DNA of 64,000 bases from Scandinavium sp036271055 (GTDB lineage: Bacteria > Pseudomonadota > Gammaproteobacteria > Enterobacterales > Enterobacteriaceae): the NCBI RefSeq assembly GCF_036271055.1, contig NZ_DATBBJ010000033.1, positions 13,689-77,688 of the forward strand, read 5' to 3'. The notes under the pieces were generated by a model. That model did no database searches. It was not told where the DNA came from and saw only the letters and a program-made list of their open reading frames with translations. Shown in pieces: positions 1 to 8,784 of the stretch (position 1 is the first letter of the stretch; each line of letters opens with the position of its first letter). The translations under genes were made by a program, and so were the position numbers.

Positions 1-855
1 GAGAATGCTGTCGGTTTCGACGCGGCACAAGATTGTGGTGAGTGTCGCGACGCTCAGCATGATAATCAAAATAGCGTTAGTCGTGTTCATGAGTGGTGTG
101 GCGACGAGGCCCAGACTTGGACTGTTAATGATGGCATAAGCCACTACGCACACAACGCCGAGCAGGAACATCAGCACTGAAAGTTTGGCGCGCGGTTTGA
201 TTTCCATCTGGCGTTCGCCGCGCAGTTCAACCAGGCCTTCTTCCAGACGTTTCAGGTACACCGGGTCGTCGGAGAGTTTTGAGTTAAACAGCATGGTGAC
301 GAGGAAAGACATCAGCAGTACCGCCATCAATGTCGACGGGATAACCACCGACAGCAGATGAATATAGCTGATACCGTGGCCTTCCATCACCGAAGACATA
401 TACACCACCGCAGCGGAAATGGGTGATGCGGTAATGGCTATCTGAGCAGAAACAACGGCTGTTGAAAGTGGACGGCAGGGCTTGATGCCTTGCTCTTTCG
501 CCACTTCGGCAATCACGGGCAGCGTTGCCAGGGAGATATTACCGGTGCCTGCGAAAACGGTCAGGAAATAGGTGACGATCGGCGCAAGAATGGTGATGTA
601 TTTTGGGTTCTTACGCAGCAGCTTTTCGGTTTGATTGACGAGGTAATCGAGGCCGCCAGCGATCTGCATGGCAGAAATCGCCGCAATCACCGCCATGATT
701 ATTGAGATAACGTCAAACGGGATATGCCCTGGTTTCACGCCAATAATTGCCAGCACCAACACGCCCAAACCGCCCGCGTAACCGATACCAATGCCTCCTA
801 ACCTTGCGCCGAGAAAAATCGCCGCTAATACAATGATAAGTTCGATGACTATCAT
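1..855 (-). CDS. dcuA: Anaerobic C4-dicarboxylate transporter DcuA (5' part, runs off the window)
   Basis: Inner-membrane transporter that exchanges aspartate, fumarate or malate for succinate, mainly in anaerobic growth. The visible 285 codons begin MIVIELIIVLLAAIFLG-like and read as alternating hydrophobic membrane segments with glycine-rich turns and a hydrophilic central loop (around residues 205-230, rich in Arg, Glu and Lys). The start is the ATG read down from 855. The family is about 433 residues, so roughly the last third lies outside the window. It follows aspA on the same strand with a hairpin between them, the usual aspA-dcuA arrangement, so part of its transcription probably comes from aspA read-through. 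The assignment rests on sequence resemblance and on position. Confidence 0.95.
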   Translation of the reverse strand, partial: MIVIELIIVLAAIFLGARLGGIGIGYAGGLGVLVLAIIGVKPGHIPFDVISIIMAVIAAISAMQIAGGLDYLVNQTEKLLRKNPKYITILAPIVTYFLTVFAGTGNISLATLPVIAEVAKEQGIKPCRPLSTAVVSAQIAITASPISAAVVYMSSVMEGHGISYIHLLSVVIPSTLMAVLLMSFLVTMLFNSKLSDDPVYLKRLEEGLVELRGERQMEIKPRAKLSVLMFLLGVVCVVAYAIINSPSLGLVATPLMNTTNAILIIMLSVATLTTILCRVETDSIL

Positions 856-930
856 GACCGCTTCCTTGAATGTTGAATGTTAGATGTTGGATACGTAAAT
901 GTTATTTTTTTGATGTTCCAAAAATGAAAA

Positions 931-956
931 AAGGCACGTCACCGCTGACGTGCCTT
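931..956 (-). terminator. Rho-independent terminator/attenuator between aspA and dcuA
   Basis: An 11-bp perfect stem (AAGGCACGTCA with TGACGTGCCTT) and a 4-base loop are followed on the minus strand by a run of T. It lies 21 bases after the aspA stop and upstream of dcuA, so it should end most aspA transcripts and let a fraction read into dcuA. Confidence 0.85.
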
Positions 957-977
957 ACATAATGTTAACCTGAATTA

Positions 978-2414
978 TTACTGTTCGCTTTCATCGGTAA
1001 AGCGCTTAGCTTTATAAGCCGGGTGCATCAGGTTTTGCGGGGAGAAGATATCGTCCAGTTCCGCTTCGGTGAGCAAACCGCGCTCCAACACCACTTCACG
1101 TACGCTCTTGCCGGTTTCCGCACAAATTTTGCCGACGATATCGCCGTTGTGGTGGCCGATGAACGGGTTGAGATAAGTGACGATGCCGATGGAGTTGTAG
1201 ACATAGCTCTCGCACACCGCTTTGTTGGCGGTAATGCCGTTGATGCATTTTTCCAGCAGGTTGTAGCAGGCGTTGGTCAGAATGTGGATGGACTCAAACA
1301 TCGCCTGACCAATGACTGGTTCCATGACGTTCAGCTGGAGCTGACCCGCTTCGGATGCCATGGTCACGGTAATGTCGTTGCCGATAACCTTGAAGCACAC
1401 CTGATTGACGACTTCTGGCACCACCGGGTTCACTTTGGCTGGCATGATAGACGAGCCTGCTTGCAGCTCTGGCAGATTGATTTCGTTCAGGCCCGCGCGT
1501 GGGCCGGAAGAGAGCAGGCGCAGGTCGTTACAGATTTTCGACAGCTTCACCGCCAGGCGTTTCAGGGCGCTGTGTACCATCACATACGCGCCACAGTCGG
1601 AGGTGGCTTCAATCAGATCTTCGGCAGGCACAACCGGCATGTTGGAGACTTCCGCCAGTTTCTGCACCGCCAGTTGCTGATAGCCGTCCGGCGTATTCAG
1701 GCGTGTGCCGATAGCGGTCGCACCGAGGTTCACTTCCAGTAGTAACTCCGCAGTGCGCAGCAGGTTTTTGGTTTCTTCGTTCAGCAGCACGTTGAACGCG
1801 TGGAACTCCTGACCGAGTGTCATCGGCACTGCGTCCTGCAACTGGGTGCGACCCATTTTAAGCACGTCTTCGAACTCAACGGATTTGCGCTGGAAGCCGT
1901 CGCCTAATTGATTGATGGCATCAATCAGTTTGGTCACAGAGGCATAGACCGCGATGCGGAAACCGGTTGGGTATGCGTCGTTGGTGGACTGGCATTTGTT
2001 CACGTGATCGTTAGGGTTCAGGTACTGATATTCCCCTTTCTGATGCCCCATCAGCTCCAGACCGATGTTCGCCAGCACTTCGTTGGTGTTCATGTTCACG
2101 GAAGTCCCCGCGCCGCCCTGATAGACGTCGACCGGGAACTGATCCATGCATTTGCCGTTATTCAGGACTTCATCACATGCGGCAATAATGGCGTTAGCGA
2201 CACCTTTAGGAATGGTGTGCAGCTCTTTATTTGCCAGTGCGGCGGCCTTCTTCACCATGACCATTCCACGGACAAACTCGGGGATGTCGCTGATTTTGCT
2301 GTTACTGATGTAGAAGTTTTCAATCGCTCTAAGAGTGTGGATGCCGTAGTAAGCGTCCGCTGGAACTTCCCTGGTACCCAACAAGTCTTCTTCGATACGA
2401 ATGTTGTTTAACAT
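978..2414 (-). CDS. aspA: Aspartate ammonia-lyase (aspartase)
   Basis: Cytoplasmic enzyme converting L-aspartate to fumarate and ammonia. It feeds fumarate respiration, so it works with DcuA and with the fumarate reductase encoded 10 kb away. At 478 residues it has the E. coli length. The fumarase/aspartase superfamily signature GSSIMPAKVNP, which carries the catalytic serine loop, is near residue 320. I chose the ATG at 2414 (MLNNIRIEEDLL) because it aligns with the E. coli start; an in-frame ATG 42 bases upstream would add 14 unconserved residues. A CRP-like site lies about 190 bp upstream. Probably transcribed with dcuA through a leaky terminator. Confidence 0.97.
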   Translation of the reverse strand: MLNNIRIEEDLLGTREVPADAYYGIHTLRAIENFYISNSKISDIPEFVRGMVMVKKAAALANKELHTIPKGVANAIIAACDEVLNNGKCMDQFPVDVYQGGAGTSVNMNTNEVLANIGLELMGHQKGEYQYLNPNDHVNKCQSTNDAYPTGFRIAVYASVTKLIDAINQLGDGFQRKSVEFEDVLKMGRTQLQDAVPMTLGQEFHAFNVLLNEETKNLLRTAELLLEVNLGATAIGTRLNTPDGYQQLAVQKLAEVSNMPVVPAEDLIEATSDCGAYVMVHSALKRLAVKLSKICNDLRLLSSGPRAGLNEINLPELQAGSSIMPAKVNPVVPEVVNQVCFKVIGNDITVTMASEAGQLQLNVMEPVIGQAMFESIHILTNACYNLLEKCINGITANKAVCESYVYNSIGIVTYLNPFIGHHNGDIVGKICAETGKSVREVVLERGLLTEAELDDIFSPQNLMHPAYKAKRFTDESEQ

Positions 2415-2750
2415 GTGAACCTTCTTGATTAAGCTGCTAATGAATTTGCTCAACACACAGGATGAGTGGGGTCATGTGTGTTTTTTGGCCGACGATTATT
2501 TCCTTAATCGACCCAGAGCCCATGATCATATGCTGATAATAGCGAATTGCCGTAATCTGGATCACTTATTATGCGCCGATTCGCATCAGATTTATTAATC
2601 TGTGAAATGAATCACCGCAAAGAGTGTAGGGGAAAAAAGAACGGCTGCGCCGATTGAAAATGGTGATTTTGCCTCCATCTCCAGATCATGCGAATCGCAA
2701 ACTCATTTAAACCGTCGCCGAAAGCGGCGGTTGCTTAACAGGAGACACCA
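2415..2750. other. Divergent aspA/fxsA intergenic region (336 bp)
   Basis: There is no credible gene in this stretch. It holds the aspA promoter region on the minus strand, a CRP-like site at 2601-2616, and on the fxsA side a short GC-rich hairpin (CGCCG AAAG CGGCG, about 2715-2728) just before the fxsA ribosome-binding site GGAG at 2741. Confidence 0.6.
2601..2616 (-). promoter_or_regulatory. CRP-like binding site upstream of aspA
   Basis: TGTGA-N6-TCACC matches the CRP consensus TGTGA-N6-TCACA at nine of ten bases. aspA is known to be catabolite-activated in E. coli, so aspA is the likely target. The site is about 190 bp from the aspA start, and I did not identify a definite -10 element. 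Confidence 0.55.
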
Positions 2751-3221
2751 GTGCGCTGGATACCTTTACTTGCCGTTTTCTTATACGTCTACATCGAGAT
2801 CTCGATTTTTATTCAGGTCGCACACGTGTTGGGCGTATTGATGACCCTGCTGCTGGTGATTTTCACCTCAGTCATCGGGATGTCGCTGGTGCGTAACCAG
2901 GGCTTCAAAAACTTTATGCTGATGCAGCAAAAAATGCAGGCAGGTGAAAGCCCTGCGGCGGAAATGATCAAAAGCGTCTCGCTGATTATTGCCGGTCTGC
3001 TGTTGGTGCTGCCAGGCTTCTTCACCGATTTCCTCGGCATGTTGCTGTTACTGCCGCCTGTGCAAAAACATCTGACGCTTAAGCTGATGCCACACCTGCG
3101 CTTTGCGCGCACGCCGGGCGGTGGATTCACTGCGGGTGGTTCGAACGGAGATACGTTTGAAGGGGAATATCAGCGTAAAGATGACCCACGTAATCGTCTG
3201 GAAGATAAAGACGACCAGTAA
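2751..3221 (+). CDS. fxsA: Inner-membrane protein FxsA
   Basis: Small polytopic membrane protein of 156 residues. In E. coli, overproduced FxsA relieves the exclusion of phage T7 by the F plasmid; its housekeeping role is not known. Hydrophobic segments are visible at roughly residues 2-20, 25-45 and 75-100. A polar glycine-rich C-terminal tail (RTPGGGFTAGGSNGD) ends in a charged stretch. The start is GTG at 2751, ten bases after a GGAG ribosome-binding site, and the product matches E. coli FxsA from its first residue. It precedes groESL, as in E. coli, but the sigma-32 promoter in between makes separate transcription likely. Confidence 0.93.
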   Translation: MRWIPLLAVFLYVYIEISIFIQVAHVLGVLMTLLLVIFTSVIGMSLVRNQGFKNFMLMQQKMQAGESPAAEMIKSVSLIIAGLLLVLPGFFTDFLGMLLLLPPVQKHLTLKLMPHLRFARTPGGGFTAGGSNGDTFEGEYQRKDDPRNRLEDKDDQ

Positions 3222-3289
3222 TTCCTTTTACCTGGGGCGCAAGCCTTTTGTGATTAATGCCGCGTTAAAAATTTTTTTTGGATTTGCCC

Positions 3290-3318
3290 CTTGAAGGTGC
3301 GTGAGGCGGCCCCCATCT
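3290..3318 (+). promoter_or_regulatory. Sigma-32 heat-shock promoter of groESL
   Basis: CTTGAA at 3290-3295 and CCCCATCT at 3311-3318 match the RpoH (sigma-32) consensus CTTGAAA / CCCCATNT with a 15-base spacer. The site lies about 80 bp before groES, as in E. coli. Confidence 0.9.
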
Positions 3319-3398
3319 CTCAGGTCACTAGCCGGTAAACCGATTGCGGCCCGGCGTCACCCATAACTGATAAAGACCTTCTCAAAGGAGAGCTATCA

Positions 3399-3692
3399 AT
3401 GAGTATTCGTCCGTTACATGATCGTGTGATCGTCAAACGTAAAGAAGTTGAATCCAAATCTGCAGGCGGCATCGTTCTGACCGGCGCTGCGGCAGGCAAA
3501 TCAACTCGTGGCGAAATCATCGCTGTCGGTAAAGGCCGCATCCTGGATAACGGTTCTGTGCAACCGCTGGACGTGAAAGTAGGCGACATCGTGATTTTCA
3601 ACGATGGCTACGGCGTGAAGTCCGAGAAGATCGACAACCAAGAAGTGCTGATCATGTCCGAAAGCGACATTCTGGCAATTGTTGAAGCGTAA
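3399..3692 (+). CDS. groS: Co-chaperonin GroES
   Basis: The 97-residue cap of the GroEL folding chamber, forming a heptameric lid in the cytoplasm. The N-terminal MSIRPLHDRVIVKR and the mobile loop (GGIVLTGAA, about residues 23-31, which contacts GroEL) are intact. The ribosome-binding site AAGGAG at 3385-3390 supports the ATG. It is first in a two-gene operon with groEL (43-bp gap), under the sigma-32 promoter upstream. Confidence 0.99.
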   Translation: MSIRPLHDRVIVKRKEVESKSAGGIVLTGAAAGKSTRGEIIAVGKGRILDNGSVQPLDVKVGDIVIFNDGYGVKSEKIDNQEVLIMSESDILAIVEA

Positions 3693-3735
3693 TCCACGCG
3701 CGACACTGAACATACGAATTTAAGGGAAAGAGAAA

Positions 3736-5379
3736 ATGGCAGCTAAAGACGTAAAATTCGGTAACGACGCCCGTGTGAAAATGCTGCGCGGCGTAAACGT
3801 ACTGGCAGATGCAGTGAAAGTAACCCTGGGCCCTAAAGGCCGTAACGTGGTTCTGGATAAATCTTTCGGTGCTCCGACGATTACTAAAGACGGTGTTTCT
3901 GTAGCACGTGAAATCGAACTGGAAGACAAGTTCGAAAACATGGGCGCGCAGATGGTAAAAGAAGTGGCCTCTAAAGCGAACGACGCAGCAGGCGACGGCA
4001 CCACCACTGCAACCGTACTGGCTCAGTCCATCATCACTGAAGGTCTGAAAGCTGTTGCGGCTGGCATGAACCCGATGGACCTGAAACGCGGTATCGACAA
4101 AGCTGTTGCGGCAGCGGTTGAAGAACTGAAAACCCTGTCCGTGCCTTGCTCTGATTCTAAAGCTATCGCTCAGGTTGGTACTATCTCTGCTAACTCCGAC
4201 GAAACCGTAGGTAAACTCATCGCTGAAGCGATGGATAAAGTCGGTAAAGAAGGCGTTATCACCGTTGAAGACGGTACTGGTCTGCAAGACGAACTGGACG
4301 TAGTTGAAGGTATGCAGTTTGACCGTGGCTACCTGTCCCCATATTTCATCAACAAGCCAGAAACTGGCGCTGTTGAGCTGGAAAGCCCGTTCATCCTGCT
4401 GGCTGACAAAAAAATCTCCAACATCCGCGAAATGCTGCCAGTGCTGGAAGCCGTTGCGAAAGCAGGCAAACCGCTGGTTATCGTTGCAGAAGACGTTGAA
4501 GGCGAAGCGCTGGCGACGCTGGTGGTTAACACCATGCGTGGCATCGTGAAAGTGGCTGCGGTTAAAGCACCAGGCTTCGGCGATCGTCGTAAAGCTATGC
4601 TGCAGGACATCGCAACCCTGACTGGCGGTACTGTTATCTCTGAAGAGATCGGTATGGAGCTGGAAAAAGCGACGCTGGAAGATCTGGGTCAGGCGAAACG
4701 TGTTGTTATCAACAAAGACACCACCACCATCATCGATGGCGTGGGTGAAGAAGCGGCAATCCAGGGTCGTGTGACTCAGATTCGTCAGCAGATTGAAGAA
4801 GCCACCTCTGATTACGATCGTGAAAAACTGCAGGAACGTGTAGCGAAACTGGCAGGCGGCGTTGCCGTTATCAAAGTAGGCGCTGCAACTGAAGTTGAAA
4901 TGAAAGAGAAGAAAGCACGCGTTGAAGATGCTCTGCACGCTACCCGTGCTGCAGTAGAAGAAGGCGTGGTTGCAGGCGGCGGCGTTGCGCTGATCCGTGT
5001 TGCAAGCAAGCTGGGTGAGCTGCGTGGCCTGAACGAAGACCAGAACGTGGGTATCAAAGTTGCGCTGCGCGCAATGGAATCCCCACTGCGTCAGATCGTG
5101 CTGAACTGTGGTGAAGAGCCATCAGTTGTCGCGAACACCGTGAAAGCGGGCGACGGTAACTATGGTTACAACGCAGCGACCGAAGAATACGGCAACATGA
5201 TCGACATGGGTATCCTGGATCCAACCAAAGTAACCCGTTCTGCGCTGCAGTACGCGGCATCCGTTGCTGGCCTGATGATCACCACCGAATGTATGGTCAC
5301 TGACCTGCCAAAAGGTGATGCGCCTGATTTAGGTGCGGGTGGTATGGGCGGTATGGGTGGCATGGGCGGAATGATGTAA
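3736..5379 (+). CDS. groL: Chaperonin GroEL
   Basis: ATP-driven 60-kDa chaperonin that encloses non-native proteins in a double-ring chamber capped by GroES. It has 547 residues, the typical enterobacterial length. Visible marks are the nucleotide-binding segment GDGTTTATVL (about residue 86), the apical-domain hinge regions, and the C-terminal GGM repeat tail (GGMGGMGGMGGMM) that projects into the cavity. Codon choice is strongly biased, as expected of a highly expressed gene. It is co-transcribed with groES and followed by a strong terminator. Confidence 0.99.
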   Translation: MAAKDVKFGNDARVKMLRGVNVLADAVKVTLGPKGRNVVLDKSFGAPTITKDGVSVAREIELEDKFENMGAQMVKEVASKANDAAGDGTTTATVLAQSIITEGLKAVAAGMNPMDLKRGIDKAVAAAVEELKTLSVPCSDSKAIAQVGTISANSDETVGKLIAEAMDKVGKEGVITVEDGTGLQDELDVVEGMQFDRGYLSPYFINKPETGAVELESPFILLADKKISNIREMLPVLEAVAKAGKPLVIVAEDVEGEALATLVVNTMRGIVKVAAVKAPGFGDRRKAMLQDIATLTGGTVISEEIGMELEKATLEDLGQAKRVVINKDTTTIIDGVGEEAAIQGRVTQIRQQIEEATSDYDREKLQERVAKLAGGVAVIKVGAATEVEMKEKKARVEDALHATRAAVEEGVVAGGGVALIRVASKLGELRGLNEDQNVGIKVALRAMESPLRQIVLNCGEEPSVVANTVKAGDGNYGYNAATEEYGNMIDMGILDPTKVTRSALQYAASVAGLMITTECMVTDLPKGDAPDLGAGGMGGMGGMGGMM

Positions 5380-5407
5380 TTCGCCCCACTCATTCATCCA
5401 GAAATAA

Positions 5408-5445
5408 ACCCCTGTGGCATATAATGTCACGGGGGTTTTTCTTTT
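5408..5445 (+). terminator. groESL terminator
   Basis: A stem of ACCCCTGTG with CACGGGGGT (one G-U pair) and an 11-base loop is followed by TTTTTCTTTT, 29 bases after the groEL stop. Confidence 0.9.
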
Positions 5446-5512
5446 GGTCATCTTTTTAGTATAACGTTCACACGGACAAGTTGTGTCCAGCCCATCAATA
5501 ACGAGGAATAAC

Positions 5513-5866
5513 ATGCGCGTAATAGTCTGTGCAGGGATCGTCGGTGCCGCTTTAGTGCTGGCAGGCTGCAGTTCCAGCAATGAACTGACCGCAGGCGGGC
5601 AAAATGTTCGCTTTGTTGAAGACAAACCGGGCACCGAATGCCAACTGGTCGGCACCGCAACAGGCAAGCAGAGCAACTGGCTCTCTGGTCAGCATGGTGA
5701 AGAAGGCGGTTCTATGCGTGGCGCGGCAAACGCACTGCGTAATCAGGCTGCGGCATTGGGCGGAAACGTCATTTACGGTGTAAGCAGCCCGACACAAGGC
5801 ATGCTTTCAAGCTTTGTACCGACCGACAGCGAAATGATCGGCCAGGTTTATAAATGCCCTAACTGA
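5513..5866 (+). CDS. yjeI: DUF4156 lipoprotein YjeI
   Basis: Predicted outer-membrane-associated lipoprotein of 117 residues and unknown function. The signal peptide MRVIVCAGIVGAALVLAGC ends in a lipobox (LAGC, lipidated Cys19), and Ser20-22 at +2 favours outer-membrane sorting. The mature part is the DUF4156 domain, with a conserved Cys (TECQLVG) and a final cysteine (YKCPN) that could form a disulfide in the periplasm. I chose the ATG at 5513 because it gives a clean signal peptide and follows a GAGG ribosome-binding site; an upstream in-frame ATG adds unlikely polar residues. It is a single-gene unit with its own terminator. Confidence 0.9.
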   Translation: MRVIVCAGIVGAALVLAGCSSSNELTAGGQNVRFVEDKPGTECQLVGTATGKQSNWLSGQHGEEGGSMRGAANALRNQAAALGGNVIYGVSSPTQGMLSSFVPTDSEMIGQVYKCPN

Positions 5867-5884
5867 TATTTTTCAGTTCTGAAT

Positions 5885-5912
5885 ACGCCCTCAACCTTGA
5901 GGGCGTTTTGTT
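5885..5912 (+). terminator. Terminator between yjeI and yjeJ
   Basis: A 10-bp perfect stem (ACGCCCTCAA with TTGAGGGCGT) with a 2-base loop is followed by TTTTGTTATTT. It sits between two convergent genes and abuts the yjeJ stop. Confidence 0.85.
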
Positions 5913-6759
5913 ATTTAGTGTTTATCGATTTTTGCCAAAGAGCATGCATCGCCCGCAAGCAGTTTTCGCGCGGTACATGGGTGGCTCCTGAAGCCAGTGT
6001 GCTCACCGAAACCTGACACGGTTTTCCTTCCAGCTTTTTTAGTCGTGGACTAAACGCCAGCAGCCGTTGAGCGATAGCCAGTATTTCTTTGTTGTCGCCC
6101 CGATAGCGGGATTTAACCACCGTACCGCACACCTGTTTTTCACCGTGTTCATCTGTGTAGTGATACACCAACGCCACTGTTTCGCTGAAAAGCGAGAGCT
6201 TCCAGGCGGGGTGGGTATAAGTGTCATACTCGAATTTGTCGTCGGACTGAATATCAGCATCGTACAGCGGTAAAAAATCCAGCAACGAAGAAAGGCGCAG
6301 CGACAGCGGGTGCATTCCAGCGTTGTTAATCGCATGCGTTATCGCGCTAACGAATAACGCGATTTGCGCATCATCGATCGTTAGCGAGACCTGATTACCA
6401 CCCTGAAGCGTCAACGCCAACTGCAATGCAGTTTTATTTTTATTTTGCGGTTCAATTTTCTCAACGCGTTGTCGCACATCTGCCTGCAGCAGTTCGCTCT
6501 GAGTCAGCGTGGGAATATGCTTATGCATCGCCGCTGTGGCGGTTTCCTGCTGCTTTTTGAAGGCGGCCTTGTCTTTGGCATTGCGCTGGTTTTGCAGGTG
6601 CAGCCGGTATTCAAAGCAGATAAACAGATCGCGCAACAGCAAAGCGGGGATAAACAGTAACTGCTGTTCGTGTGGATGATTGATTTTTAACGCCAGCGCC
6701 AGAAATTGGTCGCCATGGCGAATGACGCCAGTGTTGATGCCGGAAATGGTTGAGCTCAT
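5911..6759 (-). CDS. yjeJ: Uncharacterised protein YjeJ
   Basis: A 282-residue protein matching E. coli YjeJ in position and approximate length; its function is not known. No signal peptide or convincing membrane span is visible. The central part (about residues 50-100) is rich in Lys, Gln and Glu and probably helical or coiled-coil. The C-terminal half contains LALTLQGGNQVSLTIDDAQIALF-like beta-rich sequence. The start ATG at 6759 has an upstream GGGAGAAC element. It is transcribed away from epmB's end on the same strand, 84 bp downstream, so they might be co-transcribed. Confidence 0.8.
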   Translation of the reverse strand: MSSTISGINTGVIRHGDQFLALALKINHPHEQQLLFIPALLLRDLFICFEYRLHLQNQRNAKDKAAFKKQQETATAAMHKHIPTLTQSELLQADVRQRVEKIEPQNKNKTALQLALTLQGGNQVSLTIDDAQIALFVSAITHAINNAGMHPLSLRLSSLLDFLPLYDADIQSDDKFEYDTYTHPAWKLSLFSETVALVYHYTDEHGEKQVCGTVVKSRYRGDNKEILAIAQRLLAFSPRLKKLEGKPCQVSVSTLASGATHVPRENCLRAMHALWQKSINTK

Positions 6760-6843
6760 CTTGTTCTCCCTGATTTAAGCGGGGGCTAAAATAACACCCG
6801 CAGGAAGTGGGGAAGAGTCGGTTTCCGGACTTTTAGTCTGGCG

Positions 6844-7872
6844 CTAGCTTTGACGTAGCTGTAAATCGAGCGGCGTTTTGCTTGGTTCACCGCCAATCTC
6901 ACGGGCCAGTTTCGGCACCATATAGCCCGACACCAACGTCAGCAGCTCACGCATAATGGTGCGGGCTTCGTTATCGCTGACCATAAAATGCGCCGCGCCC
7001 TGCACTTTATCGAGAACGTGCAGGTAATAAGGCATCACGCCCGCATCAAACAAAGCATTACTCAACTCGGCCAGCGTTTGCGCGTTATCGTTCACATCAC
7101 GCAGTAAAACGCTCTGATTCAGCAACGTAACGCCTGCTGTTTTCAGTTTGCGCATTGCCAGACGAAATTCATCATCAATTTCCTGGGCGTGATTAATATG
7201 GTTCACCAACAGAATTTGCAGTGATGAGTTCGCAAAACGTTCCGTTAGCGTATCGGTGATACGTGCAGGAATCACGATAGGCAATCGGCTATGAATGCGC
7301 AGGCGTTTGACGTGCGGAATGGCTTCCAGCGCGTCAATCAGCCACGTCAGCTCGTGGTCTTTTGCCATCAGCGGGTCGCCGCCGGAGAAGATGATTTCAT
7401 CAAGCTCCGGATGGGCTACGATGTAGTCCAGCGCGGTCTGCCAGTTGCGCTTATTGCCCTGATTATCGGCATAAGGGAAATGGCGACGGAAGCAGTAGCG
7501 GCAATTCACCGCACAGCCGCCTTTCACCAGCAGCAGGGCGCGGTTTCGGTATTTGTGTAGCAACCCTGGCACCACGCTGTGCTGTTCTTCCAGCGGGTCG
7601 GTGCTAAAACCGGGCGCGGTAACAAACTCCTGCTGTGAGGTCAGAACCTGGAGCAAAAGAGGGTCTTTGGGGTTACCTTTTTGCATTCGCGCGGCAAACG
7701 CACGCGGTACACGCAAGGGAAATAACCGTTTTGCTTCGCGTCCGGCGAGCAAATTTTCATCAGCGTCTACATTTAAGAGACGCAACAGTTCATCAGGATC
7801 GGTGATTACATCGGCAAGTTGCGATAACCAATCTTCTCTGGATGGGGTGTTTAGGGTTACAATATGCGCCAT
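6844..7872 (-). CDS. epmB: EF-P-(R)-beta-lysine generating L-lysine 2,3-aminomutase EpmB
   Basis: Radical-SAM, PLP-dependent enzyme that converts (S)-alpha-lysine to (R)-beta-lysine, the donor used by EpmA to modify EF-P. It has 342 residues. The radical-SAM CxxxCxxC cluster motif is C120-C124-C127 (CAVNCRYCFRR), and a conserved GGDP motif (FSGGDPLMAKD) follows. It is divergent from efp with only 40 bp between the two start codons, a conserved arrangement joining the enzyme to its substrate. The promoters of both must therefore overlap or lie inside the partner gene. Confidence 0.97.
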   Translation of the reverse strand: MAHIVTLNTPSREDWLSQLADVITDPDELLRLLNVDADENLLAGREAKRLFPLRVPRAFAARMQKGNPKDPLLLQVLTSQQEFVTAPGFSTDPLEEQHSVVPGLLHKYRNRALLLVKGGCAVNCRYCFRRHFPYADNQGNKRNWQTALDYIVAHPELDEIIFSGGDPLMAKDHELTWLIDALEAIPHVKRLRIHSRLPIVIPARITDTLTERFANSSLQILLVNHINHAQEIDDEFRLAMRKLKTAGVTLLNQSVLLRDVNDNAQTLAELSNALFDAGVMPYYLHVLDKVQGAAHFMVSDNEARTIMRELLTLVSGYMVPKLAREIGGEPSKTPLDLQLRQS

Positions 7873-7912
7873 TTTGTGGCTTAGCTACCAGTTAACAAAT
7901 TTAGAGGGCCTT

Positions 7913-8479
7913 ATGGCGACTTATTCTAGCAACGATTTCCGTGCCGGTCTTAAAATCATGATGGATGGCGAACCGTACTCGGTCGAATCCAGCGAATTCG
8001 TAAAACCAGGCAAGGGTCAGGCGTTCGCACGCGTTAAGCTGCGTCGTCTGCTGACCGGCACCCGTGTTGAGAAAACCTTCAAATCCACCGACTCCGCCGA
8101 AGGTGCAGACGTTGTCGATATGAACCTGACTTACCTGTACAACGACGGTGAGTTCTATCACTTCATGAACAACGAAACCTTCGAGCAGCTGGCTGCCGAT
8201 GAGAAAGCTGTTGGTGAAAATGCCAAATGGCTGCTGGACCAGGCTGAGTGCATCGTAACCCTGTGGGACGGTCGCCCAATCGCTGTGACCCCACCGAACT
8301 TCGTTGAGCTGGAAATCGTTGAAACCGATCCAGGCCTGAAAGGTGATACCGCAGGTACTGGCGGCAAGCCAGCGACGCTGACCACTGGCGCAGTGGTTAA
8401 AGTTCCTCTGTTCGTACAGATTGGCGAAGTGATCAAAGTTGACACCCGCTCTGGCGAATACGTTTCTCGCGTGAAGTAA
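7913..8479 (+). CDS. efp: Translation elongation factor P
   Basis: EF-P enters the ribosomal E site and relieves stalling at consecutive prolines. It has 188 residues with three beta-barrel domains. Lys34 is present in the loop FVKPGKGQAF and is the residue beta-lysylated by EpmA/EpmB; both enzymes are encoded in this window, while EpmC, the hydroxylase, is not. I chose the ATG at 7913 (MATYSSNDFR) because it matches the family start; the reading frame is open upstream through epmB antisense, which is not a real extension. A strong terminator follows. Confidence 0.98.
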   Translation: MATYSSNDFRAGLKIMMDGEPYSVESSEFVKPGKGQAFARVKLRRLLTGTRVEKTFKSTDSAEGADVVDMNLTYLYNDGEFYHFMNNETFEQLAADEKAVGENAKWLLDQAECIVTLWDGRPIAVTPPNFVELEIVETDPGLKGDTAGTGGKPATLTTGAVVKVPLFVQIGEVIKVDTRSGEYVSRVK

Positions 8480-8490
8480 TTCATGCTATA

Positions 8491-8528
8491 AAAAAGTCGG
8501 CACCGCTTTCGTTGTGCCGACTTTTTTT
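8491..8528 (+). terminator. efp terminator
   Basis: A 13-bp stem (AAAAAGTCGGCAC with GTGCCGACTTTTT) and a 10-base loop end in a T run. It is symmetrical and could work in both directions, but only efp reads into it. Confidence 0.92.
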
Positions 8529-8540
8529 CAGGAAGCAGGG

Positions 8541-8675
8541 ATGATGAACCGTCTACTCAAACTCTTCTTTATACTGTTGTTCAGCGCTACGCTGCTTTCA
8601 GGCTGCAACACCTTCCGTGGCTTCGGTCAGGACGTCCAGCATCTGGGCAACTCCATCTCGCACGCCGCCAGTTAA
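8541..8675 (+). CDS. ecnA: Entericidin A lipoprotein (antidote)
   Basis: A 44-residue lipoprotein. MMNRLLKLFFILLFSATLLSGC is a lipoprotein signal with lipidated Cys22. The mature peptide NTFRGFGQDVQHLGNSISHA matches the entericidin family and is predicted to be amphipathic. In E. coli EcnA is described as the antidote to the bacteriolytic EcnB. It starts with a double ATG at 8541, after the ribosome-binding site GGAAG. It lies just behind the efp terminator and ahead of ecnB, the conserved order. Confidence 0.92.
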   Translation: MMNRLLKLFFILLFSATLLSGCNTFRGFGQDVQHLGNSISHAAS

Positions 8676-8784
8676 TTTCTTCACATCGTCTTAAAATTTC
8701 GCTGTTTTCATCCAAAACGGGCGATTTTGTCTATGCTTATGTTGCTACAGAAAGACTACTTACTGGCAATAAAAGGATGACATT

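Noticed and set aside
3652..4938. A 428-residue minus-strand open frame opposite groEL
   Set aside because: It is the antisense shadow of a highly biased gene, rich in Phe, Cys and His, with no family resemblance and no ribosome-binding site.
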